A stretch of 64,000 nt of DNA from Polaribacter marinaquae. Lineage in GTDB: Bacteria; Bacteroidota; Bacteroidia; Flavobacteriales; Flavobacteriaceae. The stretch lies in the NCBI RefSeq assembly GCF_038019025.1, contig NZ_CP150496.1:2806001-2870000 (forward strand). Direction: 5' to 3'. Under the pieces are notes generated by a model. It worked only from the letters and a program-made list of their open reading frames with translations. It had not been told where the DNA came from and ran no database searches. Position numbers and translations under genes: made by a program. Of the stretch, positions 62,011-64,000 are shown one piece after another. Position 1 is the first letter of the stretch; every line of letters begins with the position of its first letter.

Positions 62011-62106
62011 TCAGTGTTTTAATATTGATTTGCAAAAATAATCTTTTTGAAATTGCTTTTTATGATAAACGTCAGGTTTTGTTACTAATTGTTTGTTAAC
62101 AATAAC

Positions 62107-62114
62107 TATTTTTG
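62107..62114 (+). promoter_or_regulatory. -7 element TATTTTTG of rsmG
   Basis: A perfect TAnnTTTG match 19 bases before the chosen ATG of rsmG. It lies within the longer reading frame, which therefore is not the real start. Confidence 0.6.
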
Positions 62115-62133
62115 CAATTCAAACATTACAAAG

Positions 62134-62763
62134 ATGGATATCATTCACAAATATTTTAAAAATTTATCAGAAACACAAATAGCACAATTTAGCAAGTTGC
62201 AAGAATTGTACAAAGATTGGAATTTAAAAATTAATGTTGTTTCTAGAAAAGATATAGACGAGTTGTATTTACGTCACGTTTTACATTCTTTAGGTATTGC
62301 AAAAGTTATGCAGTTTAAACCAGGTTCTAAAGTTATGGATGTTGGTACTGGTGGTGGTTTTCCTGGAATTCCGTTAGCAATTTTATTTCCAGAAACTCAA
62401 TTTCATTTAGTAGATTCTATTGGTAAAAAGATTAAAGTTGTAAATGAAGTTAAAGAAGGCTTAGGTTTAGAAAACGTAAAAACTTCGAATTGTAGAGTAG
62501 AAGAAATTAACGACACCTACGATTTTATTGTAAGTAGAGCAGTAGCACAAATGGAAACTTTTGTTGGTTGGACAAAAGGTAAAATTGCTAAAAAGCAAAA
62601 TCACGATTTAAAAAACGGAATTTTATATTTAAAAGGAGGTGATTTGTCTGAAGAGCTTAAATTATATACTTCTGCAACAATTTATGATTTGCCAGATTAT
62701 TTTGAAGAAGATTTTTTCGAAACAAAAAAAGTAGTGCATTTAGGCATGAAGTTTAAAGGCTAA
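62134..62763 (+). CDS. rsmG: 16S rRNA (guanine527-N7)-methyltransferase
   Basis: From the ATG of MDIIHKYFKNLSETQ the protein has 209 residues, close to E. coli RsmG (207). The open frame extends 15 residues upstream, but the promoter lies inside that part. SAM motifs are VMDVGTGGGFPGIPLAILFP and FHLVDSIGKKIKVVNEV; IVSRAVAQMETFVGW is the family mark. It methylates N7 of G527 of 16S rRNA in the cytoplasm. The tail VHLGMKFKG is normal. It is convergent with the next gene. Confidence 0.95.
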   Translation: MDIIHKYFKNLSETQIAQFSKLQELYKDWNLKINVVSRKDIDELYLRHVLHSLGIAKVMQFKPGSKVMDVGTGGGFPGIPLAILFPETQFHLVDSIGKKIKVVNEVKEGLGLENVKTSNCRVEEINDTYDFIVSRAVAQMETFVGWTKGKIAKKQNHDLKNGILYLKGGDLSEELKLYTSATIYDLPDYFEEDFFETKKVVHLGMKFKG

Positions 62764-62767
62764 TCAC

Positions 62768-63463
62768 CTAACAAATCATTAGTAAACGAGTTTGCCCTTT
62801 TTCTTTTGGCGCTCTGTGTATACAAGGTAAAACTTTGCTTGTAGGATGATCTACAGCTAATTTCCAGAAATTTCCAATGCCCAAATTTGTAATTTGTGCG
62901 TTGGGATTTGCTTGGTAATGCAAATCAAAATAAAAGTCTGATAAAAAAGTTTCAAAACCTTCTTCTTTACCGTTGTGTAATTTTAATAATTCTTTTCGTA
63001 TTTCCGGAATCAAGATTTTTTGTGTTGCTTCAGAGTTCGAAACAATTTCACTTGCTTCGCCGAAATAAGTACAAAGATAAGTTGCCGTTGGTATCGGCGA
63101 TTTGTCTACGTGAAAAGAATAAACATCCGTAGGAAAAAAAGGGTAACTATCATCTGCATCATAATTTTTTATGATATTTAAAACGGGTGCAGCTCCTTTT
63201 TCTTCTAACATTTTCATGTCATTTAAAAGCAATTCTCTGGCTATATTTCCCTTTTTAGTCAATTTTAAAGCTGCTAAATCTTTTGCACTGATTACTGTAA
63301 TTTTATCAATACAAATTATTTTATCTATTATTTCAGCAAAATTACCCTGTAAAGAACGTTGCAAACAAATTGCATTTACATCATCTTTAAAAGTAGTTTC
63401 TAAAAAAGAATCAAAACTAAAAACTTCTTTAACGTTTTTGTTAATTTTTAAAGATGTACTCAT
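62768..63463 (-). CDS. conserved hypothetical protein, perhaps DUF1826
   Basis: The 231-residue cytoplasmic protein has no signal or membrane helix. The end LPCIHRAPKEKGQTRLLMIC, with a His-Arg and a RLLM strand, and the mid part FHVDKSPIPTATYLCTYFGEASEIV resemble the DUF1826 family, which is of unknown function and often linked to zinc uptake genes; I cannot confirm it. Only 4 bases separate it from the convergent rsmG. It starts 26 bases behind the glutaminase gene on the same strand. Confidence 0.6.
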   Translation of the reverse strand: MSTSLKINKNVKEVFSFDSFLETTFKDDVNAICLQRSLQGNFAEIIDKIICIDKITVISAKDLAALKLTKKGNIARELLLNDMKMLEEKGAAPVLNIIKNYDADDSYPFFPTDVYSFHVDKSPIPTATYLCTYFGEASEIVSNSEATQKILIPEIRKELLKLHNGKEEGFETFLSDFYFDLHYQANPNAQITNLGIGNFWKLAVDHPTSKVLPCIHRAPKEKGQTRLLMIC

Positions 63464-63489
63464 AGAAATTTAAATATGTATTAGTACTG

Positions 63490-64000
63490 TTAAAAAATAG
63501 AAGAAGCTGTTTTTGTTGTAAAATTTTCTAAAAATAACATTCCTTTAAAAGAATTTCCTTTTTCATTTAATTTAGGGCTCCAAACAGCAATACAATATTT
63601 ATCTGGATGAATCGCTACAATACCACCACCAACACCAGATTTACCTGGCAAACCAACACGAAAAGAAAACTCACCAGATTCATCATAAAAACCACATGTA
63701 AGCATTATTGCATTAATTCTTTTTGTTTGGCTTTCAGTAATAATCGAATTACCTTTATGAGTTGTGTAATTATCTTCTGTTAAGTACATAAAGATTTCTG
63801 TTAACTCTTTACAAGTTAGCTCTAAAGAACAGATATGAAAATAGAAATCTAAAACATCATCTACATTGTTTTTAATGTTACCAAAAGATTTTATAAAATT
63901 ACAAAGTGCAACATTTCTAAAACCAGTTCTTTTTTCTGATTCAGCAACTTTTTCGTTGTAATTAATATCGTAATTGTTTGCAATTTCTCTACAAAAATCT
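63490..64000 (-). CDS. glsA: glutaminase A, C-terminal part; 5' end beyond the window
   Basis: The frame is open to the last base of the window, so the start is outside. The 169 residues seen are typical of the beta-lactamase-like glutaminase A: EKRTGFRNVALCNFIKSFGN, DVLDFYFHICSLELTCKEL, LTCGFYDESGEFSFRVGLPG and KSGVGGGIVAIHPDKYCIAV, which contain the Tyr and Val-Gly-Gly of the active site. It hydrolyses L-glutamine to glutamate and ammonia in the cytoplasm. The end KTASSIF is intact. The catalytic Ser-x-x-Lys lies in the missing part. Confidence 0.93.
   Translation of the reverse strand, partial: DFCREIANNYDINYNEKVAESEKRTGFRNVALCNFIKSFGNIKNNVDDVLDFYFHICSLELTCKELTEIFMYLTEDNYTTHKGNSIITESQTKRINAIMLTCGFYDESGEFSFRVGLPGKSGVGGGIVAIHPDKYCIAVWSPKLNEKGNSFKGMLFLENFTTKTASSIF

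Noticed and set aside
1..64000. tRNA, rRNA, phage or integrase genes
   Set aside because: None was recognised on reading the intergenic regions; the accessory regions seem to be set by repeats rather than by a phage or a large integrative element.

Overview
The window looks like chromosomal DNA of a marine member of the Flavobacteriaceae (Bacteroidota), perhaps close to Polaribacter; the genus is a guess. The basis is the AT-rich composition, the lack of strong Shine-Dalgarno sequences, several TAnnTTTG -7 promoter elements, two SusC/SusD pairs, a hybrid two-component-type regulator, lipoprotein boxes, a SusD-like_2 protein, an HU-like protein of the Bacteroidetes type, and several palindromic intergenic repeats of a kind I associate with flavobacterial genomes. 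No rRNA, tRNA, CRISPR array or phage was found.

Layout. 1-3633: three overlapping or closely spaced envelope genes (5'-truncated GH113-like glycosidase lipoprotein, internally duplicated lipoprotein, BamA/TamA-like barrel). 3705-4430: metallophosphoesterase. 4534-7989: pyruvate carboxylase. 7990-9024: a kilobase without genes that holds two 256-bp direct repeats 322 bp apart, 7-nt purine satellites and a nested palindromic repeat. 9025-11177: sterol desaturase-like membrane hydroxylase and an HU-like protein with a 258-bp segment bounded by a 19-bp inverted repeat in front. 11407-17547: type I restriction-modification operon hsdM-hsdS-hsdR, with a GIY-YIG nuclease gene bracketed by palindromic repeats between hsdS and hsdR. 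17664-19806: LytS/LytTR two-component pair divergent from a 47-residue SMP/LEA-like protein, with three direct repeats at about 20-bp period between them. 19896-22398: bacterial PH-domain protein, NYN/LOTUS protein, luciferase-like oxidoreductase.

22468-34168 (minus strand) is a SusCD locus without polysaccharide enzymes. An HTCS-like regulator with an apparently inactive kinase core precedes SusC, SusD, an alkaline phosphatase lipoprotein and a protein that fuses a phosphodiesterase-like domain to an alkaline phosphatase domain. This suggests uptake and dephosphorylation of organic phosphate esters. 34382-45969 (minus) is one tightly packed ten-gene run, arsS to purine nucleoside phosphorylase, with a peroxidase-like gene upstream (46200-46535). 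It combines the arsenosugar enzymes ArsM and ArsS with two TIGR04282-type transferases, a rhodanese, a metallophosphoesterase, a sodium:solute symporter, its own SusCD pair and the phosphorylase.

46605-64000 is mostly ordinary: DUF547 protein, queuosine precursor transporter, FabD, M16 peptidase, small basic protein, GalE, a DegT-family aminotransferase with a Cys-rich insert, penicillin acylase family protein, PhnA-domain protein, a DUF4407 membrane protein plus a small membrane protein between two related palindromic repeats, aspartate-type aminotransferase, fatty acid desaturase, RsmG, a possible DUF1826 protein and the 3' part of a glutaminase cut by the window edge.

The most interesting items are the arsenosugar operon with its own TonB-dependent transporter, the phosphoester SusCD locus, the repeat-bracketed GIY-YIG gene inside the hsd operon, and the predicted LytTR operator in front of the LEA-like gene.
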